This document shows, one piece after another, positions 34,726-44,044 of a stretch of DNA of 64,000 nucleotides; position 1 is the stretch's first letter; each line of letters begins with the position of its first letter. Source of the stretch: an uncultured Duncaniella sp. (GTDB lineage Bacteria > Bacteroidota > Bacteroidia > Bacteroidales > Muribaculaceae); NCBI GenBank assembly GCA_910576785.1, contig CAJTJG010000005.1, positions 1 through 64,000 on the forward strand, given 5' to 3'. A model generated the notes under the pieces. The model was not told the DNA's origin. It did no database searches and was given only the letters and a program-made list of their open reading frames with translations. The translations under genes were made by a program, and so were the position numbers.

Positions 34726-35835
34726 ATGTTTTCAGATGAATTAAGAAAAATATCCTGGGACGCTACGACCGAGTTCATAAACTCGCGTACGTCCCGCGAT
34801 GTAGAGGCGGCGCTGGCCAAGGGACACCTCAGCATGGAGGATTTCATGGCCCTCGTCTCTCCTGCCGCCGCTCCATATCTCGAGCAGATGGCCCGCCTGA
34901 GCCACCGCTACACACTCGAAAGGTTCGGCAAGACCATCTCGATGTACATTCCGCTTTATGTGTCCAATGCATGTACCAATTCATGTGTGTACTGCGGATT
35001 CAACCACAACAATCCCCTTGAGCGCGTCACCCTTACGCTTGATCAGGTAAAAGCGGAATGCGAGGCTATAAGACGCCTCGGCCCCTTCGAGAATCTGCTC
35101 ATCGTATCCGGCGAATTTCCTACACTCAACGGTGTGGACTATCTGGAAAAAGTACTCAAGGTATGCCGCCCGTACTTCAACAACCTCACCATCGAGGTGA
35201 TGCCCATGCGCACGGAGAGCTACTCGAGGCTTGTGGACTCCGGACTCAACGGCGTGGTCTGCTTTCAGGAGACTTACCATGAGGCCAATTACCGCAACTA
35301 CCATCCCAAGGGTATGAAATCCATCTTCGACTGGCGTCTCAATGGTTTTGACCGCATGGGCATGGCCGGCGTGCATAAGATCGGTATGGGCGTACTCATC
35401 GGCCTCGAGGACTGGCGCACTGATCTCACCATGCTCGCCTACCATCTGCGCTACCTGCGCAAGAACTACTGGCGCACACGCTACAGTGTGAACTTCCCGA
35501 GGCTATGTCCCGCTGAAGGCGGCTACGAACCAAAGGTGGTGATGAACGACCGCGAACTCGCACAGGTGACATTCGCATTCCGCATATTCGACCACGATGT
35601 GGACATCTCATACTCCACACGTGAAAATCCCGACTTCAGGGCAAATATGATGAAACTCGGTGTCACCTCCATGAGCGCAGGCAGCAAGACCGAACCGGGT
35701 GGATACTATTCCACACCTGATGCACTCGAACAGTTCGAAGTGTCCGATCCACGCTCCCCGCAAGCAGTGGTGTCAGACATACGACGGCTCGGCTACGAGG
35801 CCGTATGGAAGGACTGGGACAAAATTTTTGATTGA
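34726..35835 (+). CDS. thiH: 2-iminoacetate synthase ThiH
   Basis: This radical SAM enzyme splits tyrosine to give dehydroglycine for the thiazole ring, the route used by bacteria without ThiO. The cluster motif NACTNSCVYCGFNH has Cys83, Cys87 and Cys90. ESYSRLVDSGLNGVVCFQET and YHEANYRNYHPKGMKS, MGVLIGLEDWRTD and SVNFPRLCPAEGG match the family. Length is 369 residues. It is the last gene of the thiamin operon and is followed by a strong terminator hairpin, so no thiF is encoded downstream. Confidence 0.96.
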   Translation: MFSDELRKISWDATTEFINSRTSRDVEAALAKGHLSMEDFMALVSPAAAPYLEQMARLSHRYTLERFGKTISMYIPLYVSNACTNSCVYCGFNHNNPLERVTLTLDQVKAECEAIRRLGPFENLLIVSGEFPTLNGVDYLEKVLKVCRPYFNNLTIEVMPMRTESYSRLVDSGLNGVVCFQETYHEANYRNYHPKGMKSIFDWRLNGFDRMGMAGVHKIGMGVLIGLEDWRTDLTMLAYHLRYLRKNYWRTRYSVNFPRLCPAEGGYEPKVVMNDRELAQVTFAFRIFDHDVDISYSTRENPDFRANMMKLGVTSMSAGSKTEPGGYYSTPDALEQFEVSDPRSPQAVVSDIRRLGYEAVWKDWDKIFD

Positions 35836-35844
35836 ACGAACGAT

Positions 35845-35897
35845 CACAGCCACAGCAGTCATTGATCATATCATGACTCTGTGGCTGTGTCATATTT
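35845..35897 (+). terminator. terminator of the thiamin operon
   Basis: CACAGCCACAG at 35845-35855 pairs perfectly with CTGTGGCTGTG at 35879-35889, with AGTCAT/ATGACT pairing inside the loop, followed by TCATATTT. It starts ten bases after the thiH stop. Confidence 0.8.
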
Positions 35898-35989
35898 ACC
35901 CCCTCATCAAACCTCGGCAAGGAGCCGTATGCAATTTTTCAATTACGATATCGTTATTATAGAGTAACAATACATCCCTATTGAAAAAA

Positions 35990-38404
35990 ATGACAAGGCT
36001 CAGCCACAAGATACATCACATGCTCCTCCTCACCATGGCATTAGTCACCGCCATATCCATGGAGGCACAGGTGAAAATACATGGTAAGATAACAGATGCC
36101 ACCGACCAACCGATCGAATTTGCCACAGTGCGCATCGGTGGCACCGCTATCGGCGTGACCTCCGGTCTGGAAGGGGAATACTCACTATCATGTGCGGCCG
36201 CCGACACTATCACAGTCTACTTCTCATGCATCGGCTACCGCGAAGAGAAAAAGCAGCTGATAGATGCCTCCGGCGATGTGACACTCAACGTCCGTCTGCA
36301 ACTCAACACCGAGGTGCTGCAGCAAGTCGAGATCACCGAACTGAAAAAGCAGACCGGATCTGTAGCGACAATTGACGCATCCGAACTGCGCCGTTCGCCC
36401 GATGTCTCAGGCGGAAGCGTGGAGTCTCTCATCACCACCATGGCCGGTGTGACATCATCCAACGAGATGTCATCGCAATACTCCGTACGTGGCGGATCGT
36501 ATGATGAAAACTCCGTTTATATCAACGGCATAGAGGTCTATCGCCCACAGCTCATATCCTCAGGCCAACAGGAAGGACTGAGTATCATAAACCCCGATCT
36601 TGTCGGGGCCATAGGCTTTTCCACCGGTGGTTTTCCCGCCGAATACGGCGACAAGATGTCATCCGTACTCGACATAACCTACCGCGAGCCGGAAGCGTTC
36701 GAGGGTTCGGTGTCCGGCAGCCTCATGGGTGGATCACTTGCTATCGGCCAAGGGAACAAACGTCTCAGCCAGCTTCACGGCGTGAGATACAAGACCAATT
36801 CATCACTTCTCAGCTCGATGGACACCAAAGGAGAGTATGATCCATCCTATTTTGACTATCAGACATCCATCACCTATCGGTTCTCCGACCGTTTCAAGGC
36901 CTCGTTTCTCGGCAACATCGCCATCAACCGCTATAAGTTCACCCCCACAAACCGGACCACGACATTCGGTACATCCACCGATGCCAAACAGTTTACCGTC
37001 TATTTCGATGGGCATGAGAAAGACCGGTTCGAGACATACTTCGGAGCTCTCTCGCTCGACTACCGCCTCAACCGTGGCACCAATCTCCAACTCCTCGCTT
37101 CCGGATATCTTACCAACGAGCTGGTGGCCTACGACATCTCCGGTGAATACTGGCTCGATCAGGCAGGCACCTCCGATATCGGAGGTGAACTCGGTGTAGG
37201 TCGTTACCATGAGCACGCCCGCAACCGCCTCAGGGCTTCTGTCATGGCTCTGGCTCTGAAAGGACAGACAGCCATCAACCATGCGCATACTCTCAGCTAC
37301 GGCCTCAGCATTCAGAGCGAGAAGATCCTTGACCGCAGCCGCGAATGGGAGCTGCGCGACTCAGCGGGATTCTCGCTTCCGGCACTTCCCGATGAGCTAC
37401 GCGTGGTGTACAACCTCGACTCACATCATGACCTTACCTCCACCCGCATGGGCGCATACATACAGGATGCCTGGAAATTCAATACCTCAGCCGGCTTTGT
37501 CACGATCAATGCCGGACTCCGTCTCAGCCACTGGAGCTTCAACAAAGAAACTCTTCTGAGTCCACGCGCATCTATCGGATTTGTACCAGAGAAGGCTCCG
37601 GGATGGGCATTCAGATTCGCAACCGGTCTATATTATCAGGCTCCTTTCTATAAGGAATACCGAATGCCGGTGACCGATGACAAGGGTAACCAGACCATCC
37701 TCCTGAACGATGACATAAAATCCCAACGCAGTTTCCACCTGATAGCAGGTGCCGAGTATACATTCCGCACATTCAACCGCCCGTTCAAGCTCTCCGGCGA
37801 ACTTTACTACAAGGCATTGTCAAATCTCGTGCCCTACGAGATCGACAACCTGCGCCTTGTCTATACCGGGCGCAACGAAGCCTCAGGCTACGCCACAGGT
37901 ATAGACCTGAAACTGTTCGGCCAGTTTGTGCCCGGCAGTGATTCATGGGTCAGCTTCTCTCTGATGAAAGCCAACGAGACAATGAATGGCAAGACCGCTC
38001 CGCGCCCCACTGACCGCACCTATAGTTTCGGACTCTATTTCACAGATTATTTTCCGAAATTCCCCAAACTTAAATTCTCGTTACGCGGCATATTCATGGG
38101 TGGCCTTCCATCAACGTCACCGCGCTCCACACGTTACGACGGATATTTCCGCATGCCACCCTACAAGCGCGTGGACGCTGGAATATCCTACGCACTACTC
38201 GCCCCGCTCAAGGAGGGAGAGACACGCGGGGGATTGGCCGGCAAACTTAAGAGCATATGGATCGGAGTGGATCTTTTCAATCTGCTCGACATATCCAATG
38301 TGGCGTCATATTACTGGGTCACCGATGTCAACGGCATACAGTATGCCGTCCCCAACTATCTTACACGCCGTCAGTTCAACGTGCGTCTGAGCATCGACTT
38401 CTAA
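35990..38404 (+). CDS. TonB-dependent outer-membrane receptor with N-terminal CarboxypepD-like domain
   Basis: The 804-residue protein has a signal peptide (MTRLSHKIHHMLLLTMALVT, ending near MEAQ). Residues about 28-110 are a carboxypeptidase-like regulatory domain: VKIHGKITDATDQPIEFATV and ITVYFSCIGYREEKKQL. A plug follows with SVESLITTMAGVTSSNEMSS, YSVRGGSYDENSVYINGIEV and GGFPAEYGDKMSSVLDI. The rest is a beta barrel ending LTRRQFNVRLSIDF, with the terminal Phe typical of outer-membrane barrels. No SusD partner is next to it, so it is not a SusCD pair. Being placed after the thiamin operon, it might import thiamin or a related compound, but nothing in the sequence shows the substrate. A TTG at 35981 could add three residues; the ATG at 35990 is preferred. 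Confidence 0.87.
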   Translation: MTRLSHKIHHMLLLTMALVTAISMEAQVKIHGKITDATDQPIEFATVRIGGTAIGVTSGLEGEYSLSCAAADTITVYFSCIGYREEKKQLIDASGDVTLNVRLQLNTEVLQQVEITELKKQTGSVATIDASELRRSPDVSGGSVESLITTMAGVTSSNEMSSQYSVRGGSYDENSVYINGIEVYRPQLISSGQQEGLSIINPDLVGAIGFSTGGFPAEYGDKMSSVLDITYREPEAFEGSVSGSLMGGSLAIGQGNKRLSQLHGVRYKTNSSLLSSMDTKGEYDPSYFDYQTSITYRFSDRFKASFLGNIAINRYKFTPTNRTTTFGTSTDAKQFTVYFDGHEKDRFETYFGALSLDYRLNRGTNLQLLASGYLTNELVAYDISGEYWLDQAGTSDIGGELGVGRYHEHARNRLRASVMALALKGQTAINHAHTLSYGLSIQSEKILDRSREWELRDSAGFSLPALPDELRVVYNLDSHHDLTSTRMGAYIQDAWKFNTSAGFVTINAGLRLSHWSFNKETLLSPRASIGFVPEKAPGWAFRFATGLYYQAPFYKEYRMPVTDDKGNQTILLNDDIKSQRSFHLIAGAEYTFRTFNRPFKLSGELYYKALSNLVPYEIDNLRLVYTGRNEASGYATGIDLKLFGQFVPGSDSWVSFSLMKANETMNGKTAPRPTDRTYSFGLYFTDYFPKFPKLKFSLRGIFMGGLPSTSPRSTRYDGYFRMPPYKRVDAGISYALLAPLKEGETRGGLAGKLKSIWIGVDLFNLLDISNVASYYWVTDVNGIQYAVPNYLTRRQFNVRLSIDF

Positions 38405-38970
38405 TCCATCTGCAGGTGATCCATAAGCACGAATGCAAACGGAGTCTCGCCTACCTGCCTGAAACCCACACTATCATAAAGTCTGCGGGCATTGTGATTC
38501 TCCTTCTCAACGAGCAGTCCAAGCTTTTTGCCGCATTCAGCGGCTCTCACGGCCGTAGCCTTTATAAGTGCGCGTGCTATGCCCTGTCCGCGGTATGACT
38601 TGCTGACGGCAAGAGTGTCAAGATAGAATTCCCCGGCCTCACACTCGGGATCCATTCCGGAAAGGTCGAGGTCAAGTATCTCTTTGGCTGCCTTGAAAAA
38701 ATGTTCCCTCATGGCTTCGAGACCGGCCCCGTCATAGGCCACACAGGCACCGGCCTGTGTCCCGTCCTCGTCAACGGCCACAAGCGTGTTGCGGTAACTG
38801 TATTGTGTATCCTCCCTTGCTGCGAGAGTGGCAAATACACGTCTGACGTCATCGAGAGTACGGTTGTTGCGTGCGAGATCGCCGCAGATCTCTTCTCCGA
38901 TGGCTTCCATCACACAGCAGGCTATGAAGTCGGCATCAGCAGGTCTTGCCGGAATGATTCTTATATTCAT
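38401..38970 (-). CDS. GNAT-family N-acetyltransferase
   Basis: The 189-residue protein has the GNAT fold. RIIPARPADADFIACCVMEA is the first strand and helix, and TLAVSKSYRGQGIARALIKA is motif A with the acetyl-CoA loop (RGQGIA). KLGLLVEKENHNARRLYDSVGF is motif B and GETPFAFVLMDHL the last strand. It probably transfers an acetyl group to a small molecule or protein; the target is unknown. I start at MNIRIIPARP, because the earlier MTTTKY adds residues overlapping ribD. The gene overlaps the end of ribD by 35 bases and is the last gene of a twelve-gene minus-strand run. Its stop overlaps that of the convergent TonB receptor. Confidence 0.85.
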   Translation of the reverse strand: MNIRIIPARPADADFIACCVMEAIGEEICGDLARNNRTLDDVRRVFATLAAREDTQYSYRNTLVAVDEDGTQAGACVAYDGAGLEAMREHFFKAAKEILDLDLSGMDPECEAGEFYLDTLAVSKSYRGQGIARALIKATAVRAAECGKKLGLLVEKENHNARRLYDSVGFRQVGETPFAFVLMDHLQMD

Positions 38971-39904
38971 ATATTTCGTTGTTGTCAATTTTCATTACTG
39001 AGTCAGGCAGACATCCTTCCGGTATTGCAGGGGCCTTTACCGAACCATGTATCGATTGCGAGCCGCGTTCCACACGCAAGCGGTCCCACAACCCTTCCTG
39101 AAGAAACGATCCGATCAATTCCGCCCCTCCCTCCACCAGCAGTGATGTAACGCCACTGTCGTAGAGCTGTCTCATCACATCGGCAAGAGGTAAAGAGTTG
39201 TTGATCACACTTACCCCATCGGGGATATCCCCTATCCTGCCACGGCGGTCCATGACAATGCGGCGGGGACTACGGCCACCATACAGACGGGTGTCGAGTC
39301 GCGGACTATCAGCGAGCCATGTCCCGCTACCGACCATTATGGCATCATGACATGCACGCAGCCTATGCACATACATTGATGAAAGCGGCGTCGATATCCG
39401 TCCATCAATGAAGCCATCGGCACTCTCGGCCCATTTCAATGTTATGAACGGACGGTGAAGCCTGTGGGCGGTCATGAATTTCTCGTTAAGATCCAGACAC
39501 TCTTTCTCCAGGCATCCCACCGAGACCTCCACACCGGCCTTCTCAAGCATCCCGACACCTCTTCCGGATACCTTCTCAAACGGATCGAGCGATCCTACCA
39601 CGACTCTTGGTATACCCTTGCGTATGATAAGCTCGCTGCATGGAGGAGTCTTACCGTAATGCGAGCAAGGCTCAAGTGTGACATACATCGTGCAGTCACG
39701 CAACAGCGATTCATCTCTGACAGACGCTATCGCATTAACCTCGGCATGGCCCTCGCCACACCGTCGATGCCATCCTTCTCCGATCACCGTACCGTCAGGA
39801 GCCACTATGACAGCACCTACCATGGGATTGGGCGATGCGTCCAGAATACCGTTGGCAGCCAGACGCAACGCCCTTCTCATATACTTCTTATCGATATCCA
39901 TCAT
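38936..39904 (-). CDS. ribD: riboflavin biosynthesis deaminase/reductase RibD
   Basis: RibD is bifunctional: it deaminates the pyrimidine from GTP and then reduces the ribosyl side chain in riboflavin synthesis. The deaminase domain (1-145) shows ASPNPMVGAVIV, the zinc motif GHAEVNA (His53, Glu55) and EPCSHYGKTPPC (Cys80, Cys89). The reductase domain (about 146-322) begins FITLKWAESADGFIDG, with MVGSGTWLADSPRLDTRL and LLVEGGAELIGSFL. The 322 residues are slightly short of the usual 350 but both domains are complete. It overlaps ispG by four bases. Confidence 0.94.
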   Translation of the reverse strand: MMDIDKKYMRRALRLAANGILDASPNPMVGAVIVAPDGTVIGEGWHRRCGEGHAEVNAIASVRDESLLRDCTMYVTLEPCSHYGKTPPCSELIIRKGIPRVVVGSLDPFEKVSGRGVGMLEKAGVEVSVGCLEKECLDLNEKFMTAHRLHRPFITLKWAESADGFIDGRISTPLSSMYVHRLRACHDAIMVGSGTWLADSPRLDTRLYGGRSPRRIVMDRRGRIGDIPDGVSVINNSLPLADVMRQLYDSGVTSLLVEGGAELIGSFLQEGLWDRLRVERGSQSIHGSVKAPAIPEGCLPDSVMKIDNNEIYEYKNHSGKTC

Positions 39905-41430
39905 GCAGGATCTATCCAGTCTCCGTTCTCTTTTATAAGGGCTATCAGACGAGGTATTGCCTCCTCAGCAGGGATATTCTTGACTATGCATTCCTTCCCC
40001 TTATAGAGACTGATCTTACCCACTCCGGCACCTACATATCCATAGTCGGCATCGGCCATCTCGCCCGGGCCATTGACTATGCATCCCATCACGCCTATCT
40101 TCAAGCCTTTGAGATGCGCGGTCGCACCCTTGATATCCTTAAGTGTTGACTGCAAGTCATAGAGGGTACGGCCGCAACCGGGACAGGAAATGAATTCCGT
40201 TCTGGAGATGCGGCGGCGTGTGGCCTGAAGGATACCGAGAGCCAGATCACTCAGCCACTTGCGGTCCATACCATCACAATCTATCTGCACTCCGTCACCA
40301 TAACCGGCGAGGAGCAGTCGACCAAGGTCGATGGATGCGGCTACGGTCAGTTCCTCTGCCGACATGCCCGCAGGATACGTGGCATGAAGGATGACCCTAC
40401 GTCCGTCGCCCGTTCCGATCTCCATGAGCTTCCTGCCAAGATCACGCGAAAGCGATGCGCCCTCGCCGCTGATCATGACCATATCCGCAGGCTCCGGGTC
40501 ATACCCTGTCACGACAGGCGTCGGACGCCCCGAACAGTCCATCGGTGTGAGTCCCTCGCTCTCCCCCATTTGCGATATATGGTTGAGAATGAGCCTCGCC
40601 ACCGGGATCTCGCATTCCGGTTCCTCACTGAGCGACACACGGATAGTATCGCCTATACCGTCGGCCAGCAGTGAGCCAATACCGACGGCCGATTTGATGC
40701 GTCCATCCTCGGCATCGCCGGCTTCAGTCACACCGAGATGCAACGGAAAGTGCATGTCCTCGGCATCCATGGCTGCGACCAGCAGTCTCACCGTTGTGGT
40801 CATGACAACCACATTGGAGGCCTTTATCGATATGGCAACATTCCGGAAGTCATGACGCAGACACACACGGAGAAACTCCATGGCGCTCTCCACCATACCT
40901 TCGGGCGTGTCTCCGTAGCGACTCATTATCCTGTCGGAAAGCGATCCATGGTTCACACCTATACGCAGGGCGGTGCCATGATCCTTGCACAGATCCAGCA
41001 GAGGCACCAGGGCGGTCTCTATCTTTGCGAGCTCATCAGCATACTCCTCGTCAGTGAACTCGATTTTTTTGAAAACACGTCCCGGATCCACGAAGTTGCC
41101 CGGATTGATCCTCACCTTCTCTACACGTGAGGCAGCAGCAAACGCCGCCTTCGGATTAAAGTGGATATCTGCCACCAACGGGGCATCGTAACCCGACCGG
41201 CGGAGTTCCTGACGGATCTCACCGAGATTCTCTGCCTCGCGTACACCCTGCGCCGTAAGGCGCACTATCTCACCTCCGGCATCCACGATGCGCTTTATCT
41301 GGGCTACACTTGCCGGAGTGTCCATGGTTGATGTCGATGTCATCGACTGGACTGCCACCGGATATGACGAACCTATCGTGACATTACCGATTTTCACCGG
41401 CCATGCCTCACGACGTTGCGGACATGACAT
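39901..41430 (-). CDS. ispG: 4-hydroxy-3-methylbut-2-enyl-diphosphate synthase IspG
   Basis: IspG (GcpE) makes HMBPP in the MEP isoprenoid pathway with a [4Fe-4S] cluster. The N-terminal TIM barrel has VKIGNVTIGSSYPVAVQSMT, LVADIHFNPKAAFAAASRVE, VRINPGNF and LRIGVNHGSLSDRI. The C-terminal domain has ISCPGCGRTLYDLQ and VMGCIVNGPGEMADADYGYV with the cluster Cys residues. At 509 residues it is longer than the Escherichia coli enzyme, as expected for Bacteroidetes forms with an inserted middle domain, but shorter than many Bacteroides examples. It sits between purE (14-base gap) and ribD (4-base overlap). Confidence 0.95.
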   Translation of the reverse strand: MSCPQRREAWPVKIGNVTIGSSYPVAVQSMTSTSTMDTPASVAQIKRIVDAGGEIVRLTAQGVREAENLGEIRQELRRSGYDAPLVADIHFNPKAAFAAASRVEKVRINPGNFVDPGRVFKKIEFTDEEYADELAKIETALVPLLDLCKDHGTALRIGVNHGSLSDRIMSRYGDTPEGMVESAMEFLRVCLRHDFRNVAISIKASNVVVMTTTVRLLVAAMDAEDMHFPLHLGVTEAGDAEDGRIKSAVGIGSLLADGIGDTIRVSLSEEPECEIPVARLILNHISQMGESEGLTPMDCSGRPTPVVTGYDPEPADMVMISGEGASLSRDLGRKLMEIGTGDGRRVILHATYPAGMSAEELTVAASIDLGRLLLAGYGDGVQIDCDGMDRKWLSDLALGILQATRRRISRTEFISCPGCGRTLYDLQSTLKDIKGATAHLKGLKIGVMGCIVNGPGEMADADYGYVGAGVGKISLYKGKECIVKNIPAEEAIPRLIALIKENGDWIDPA

Positions 41431-41444
41431 ATATTGAAGTTTTT

Positions 41445-41951
41445 TCAGCCTACCTTATAATCATATTTTACATCCTTGAGCTCGGCATTGGCCTTGACGA
41501 TCTTGCCGGAAAGTGTGGCACGGTATTCGTCAAAACGCTTTGCGAGCTCCTCATCCGACAATGCAAGAATCTGCACGGCCGTTACAGCGGCATTCATGCC
41601 GGCGTTGATACCGACAGTGGCCACAGATATGCCCGGAGGCATCTGCACAATGGAATAGAGCGCATCCATACCGCTCAGCGTGGAGTTGATGGGTATACCT
41701 ATCACGGGCAGAGGCGTCATGGCTGCGATCACACCGGGAAGTGCGGCGGCCATACCTGCAGCGGCTATGATCACCTTGATACCACGGTCACGGGCACCGC
41801 GAGCAAAGGCCTCTACCTCCATGGGGGTGCGGTGGGCCGAAAGAGCATTCATCTCAAAAGGCACCTGCATCTCATTGAGGAAATCAGCCGCTTTCTTGAG
41901 GATGGGAAGATCACTGGTGCTTCCCATGATGATACTGACGATTGGTTTCAT
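41445..41951 (-). CDS. purE: N5-carboxyaminoimidazole ribonucleotide mutase PurE
   Basis: PurE moves the carboxyl group of N5-CAIR to give CAIR in purine synthesis. The 168-residue sequence shows IVSIIMGSTSDLPILKKAAD with the phosphate-binding SD, MNALSAHRTPMEVEAFA with the SAHR catalytic loop, IIAAAGMAAALPGVIAAMT, PVIGIPINSTLSGMDALYSI and MPPGISVATVGIN. All are typical of class I PurE. No PurK is nearby. It follows the PAP2-like gene by 18 bases. Confidence 0.95.
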   Translation of the reverse strand: MKPIVSIIMGSTSDLPILKKAADFLNEMQVPFEMNALSAHRTPMEVEAFARGARDRGIKVIIAAAGMAAALPGVIAAMTPLPVIGIPINSTLSGMDALYSIVQMPPGISVATVGINAGMNAAVTAVQILALSDEELAKRFDEYRATLSGKIVKANAELKDVKYDYKVG

Positions 41952-41969
41952 TTTTATATAGCAAAATAT

Positions 41970-42581
41970 TTAAAGTGATAACATAGAGAGTAACCACACG
42001 CACACGAATCCGTTTGCCGCACCGGCCATGACCTGCATGAGGGTGTGACGGTCCAGATATACACGAGCAGTCATCACCATACCGGTGAGTATGATAGCTA
42101 CGGATATCCATATATCAAGGCTGTGGAGCGCATATTGCGAGGATGCCATACTGAACATCATGGCCACGAGACCACCCATACCTGCGGCATGGGCCGAGAT
42201 CTTCCACCACCGGTTCACTATAGCCGAGATGGCTCCGGCCACAGCTCCACCGGCAAAAAACATATATAACCATGCCGGTGCCGAAGCCCTGTAGAGGAAC
42301 AGACATCCTCCAAGATAGCACAGCACCACGAGCACATAGGGTACGGTTCGCTCCGTACGGTCATTCAGCGCCGGATCAGAGACAAGCCCAGTCCTGTACA
42401 TAGCCAATATCCCCGTAGCCGGGATGACACACGTAATTATAAAGATTATCGTTATGGTGGTCCACAATACGGATGACGGCAGGAGCACAAGCAGCGAGAG
42501 GTATGAGGCAAGGATCATACCGTAGGTCGGTATGAACAACGGGGAGAATATGTACGATAATACATTCGATATCTTTTTCAT
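41970..42581 (-). CDS. PAP2-like integral membrane protein
   Basis: The 203 residues are mostly hydrophobic, with about six helices. KISAHAAGMGG and ARVYLDRHTLMQVMAGAANGF resemble the second and third phosphatase motifs of the PAP2 family (Ser-x-His and Arg-x5-His), but the first KxxxxxxRP motif is not convincing. LVSDPALNDRTERTVPYVLV lies in an inner loop, with NDRTERT as in membrane proteins annotated as phosphatase PAP2 family in Bacteroidales. It may act on a lipid diphosphate or be a non-catalytic relative. It lies 23 bases after rpoN and 18 before purE. Confidence 0.7.
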   Translation of the reverse strand: MKKISNVLSYIFSPLFIPTYGMILASYLSLLVLLPSSVLWTTITIIFIITCVIPATGILAMYRTGLVSDPALNDRTERTVPYVLVVLCYLGGCLFLYRASAPAWLYMFFAGGAVAGAISAIVNRWWKISAHAAGMGGLVAMMFSMASSQYALHSLDIWISVAIILTGMVMTARVYLDRHTLMQVMAGAANGFVCVWLLSMLSL

Positions 42582-42604
42582 AACTCTAAAACAATATCTT
42601 GCCG

Positions 42605-44044
42605 CTAAAGTTTTTTTCTCAGACGCGCCACTGGATATCCAAGCTTCTCCCTGTACTTGGCCACTGTGCGTCTGGCTATATCGTAACCGGCCTCATTGAG
42701 TCCGGATGTTATCGCATCATCACTGAGCGGAGCCGCGGTATCCTCCGAATCAATCATTCTCTTGATCATGGCGGCAAGCTCGCGCGATGACGAGGCATCT
42801 TCTCCCCCCACCTTCTCATTGAAGAAGAACTTCAACGGATATATACCGCTCTGTGTAGCCACATATTTCCCGGCGGTAGCCCTGGAGATAACAGACAGAT
42901 CATATCCCGTCATGGCAGCGATATCCTTAAGTATCATCGGGCGCAGGCTCGACTCGTCGTCATCGCCCATGAAAAACTTTTTCTGATATTTCACTATCGC
43001 TTCCATGATACGCATGAGTGTGACACGCCGCATCCGCAGGAGCTCGATGAAGTCTGCCGCATCATCTCTCTTTCGCGATATGAACAGCATGGCATCACGC
43101 CGCCTTTGCGAGGTGTCGCGATCCGGTTTGGACATACTGTCGTCAGCCGCAGCGAAACTCCTCTCTATGGCAAGATCCGGATGAGATCCGGGCATACTTA
43201 CGGTAAGATTGCCGTCATCGTCCGCCTCCACCACGAAATCGGGTATTATGTGGCGTGTCCTGTCATCCACATCACTGTCACTGAAGCGTCCTGCCGGCTT
43301 TGGATTCAGCGAGCGTATCACATCCTCGGCTCGCCGAAGATCCTCGCGCGATATCTTCATCGCTGACTCAAGACGGTCAAAATGCCTCAGTGAGAACAGA
43401 TCGAAATAATGGTCCACTATCGCTCTGGCGTTGTCGACATCCATCGACTGCGGCAACCTCCTGAGCTGAAGCGCGAGACAGTCGCGGAGATCATAAGCCC
43501 CCACACCTGCCGGGTCAAGCGACCGGATAGTATCAAGTATACCCTTCACCTCTCCAGGTGCCACATCGATCCCGGCCCCGAAAGCGAGGTCATCCTCTAT
43601 TTCAGGGATAGAGCGTGTCATATACCCGTTGTCATCGAGATTACCTATTATATATCGGGCTATGGACAGCTGTCTGTCATCCATATCAGTCTCCGAGAGC
43701 TGCGACATCAGATTGTCCATCAGACTCTCTCCGGCTGCTACAGCCACAGGCTCATAATAGGTATCATTCACACTCCTGTTACGCGACTCAAGCCTATAGG
43801 CCGGTATATCGTCTTCGTCTCTATAGTCCGCGAGCTGCATCTCCTCGGAGGTTTCATTGAATCCGGTATCGTCGCCGGAATCATGTTCAGCCTCGACAAG
43901 AGCCGGATTGTCATCAAGCTCCCGTCTCACCTCTTCCTCCACCTCCGGTTCAGTCATCTCAAGCATACGGGCATACCGCATCTGCAGAGGCGACAGCCTC
44001 TGCTGCAGTTTCTGGTCAAGTGACAGTCGGAGTGATTCTTTCAT
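42605..44044 (-). CDS. rpoN: RNA polymerase sigma-54 factor RpoN
   Basis: The 479-residue protein has region I, SLRLSLDQKLQQRLSPLQMRYARML, rich in Gln and Leu, which contacts activators. An acidic region II follows (ELDDNPALVEAEHDSGDD). The core-binding domain is at about 100-290, with SIARYIIGNLDDNGYMTRS. The C-terminal DNA-binding part includes LKDIAAMTGYDLSVISRATAGKYVAT and a final RpoN box related to ARRTVAKYREKLGYP that reads the -24 element. It directs transcription at -24/-12 promoters together with AAA+ activators. None of the genes in the window shows an obvious such promoter. Its ATG overlaps the NeuB stop by one base. Confidence 0.93.
   Translation of the reverse strand: MKESLRLSLDQKLQQRLSPLQMRYARMLEMTEPEVEEEVRRELDDNPALVEAEHDSGDDTGFNETSEEMQLADYRDEDDIPAYRLESRNRSVNDTYYEPVAVAAGESLMDNLMSQLSETDMDDRQLSIARYIIGNLDDNGYMTRSIPEIEDDLAFGAGIDVAPGEVKGILDTIRSLDPAGVGAYDLRDCLALQLRRLPQSMDVDNARAIVDHYFDLFSLRHFDRLESAMKISREDLRRAEDVIRSLNPKPAGRFSDSDVDDRTRHIIPDFVVEADDDGNLTVSMPGSHPDLAIERSFAAADDSMSKPDRDTSQRRRDAMLFISRKRDDAADFIELLRMRRVTLMRIMEAIVKYQKKFFMGDDDESSLRPMILKDIAAMTGYDLSVISRATAGKYVATQSGIYPLKFFFNEKVGGEDASSSRELAAMIKRMIDSEDTAAPLSDDAITSGLNEAGYDIARRTVAKYREKLGYPVARLRKKL

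Noticed and set aside
35981..35989. TTG start for the TonB receptor
   Set aside because: An ATG nine bases later gives a normal signal peptide, so the rare TTG start is not needed.
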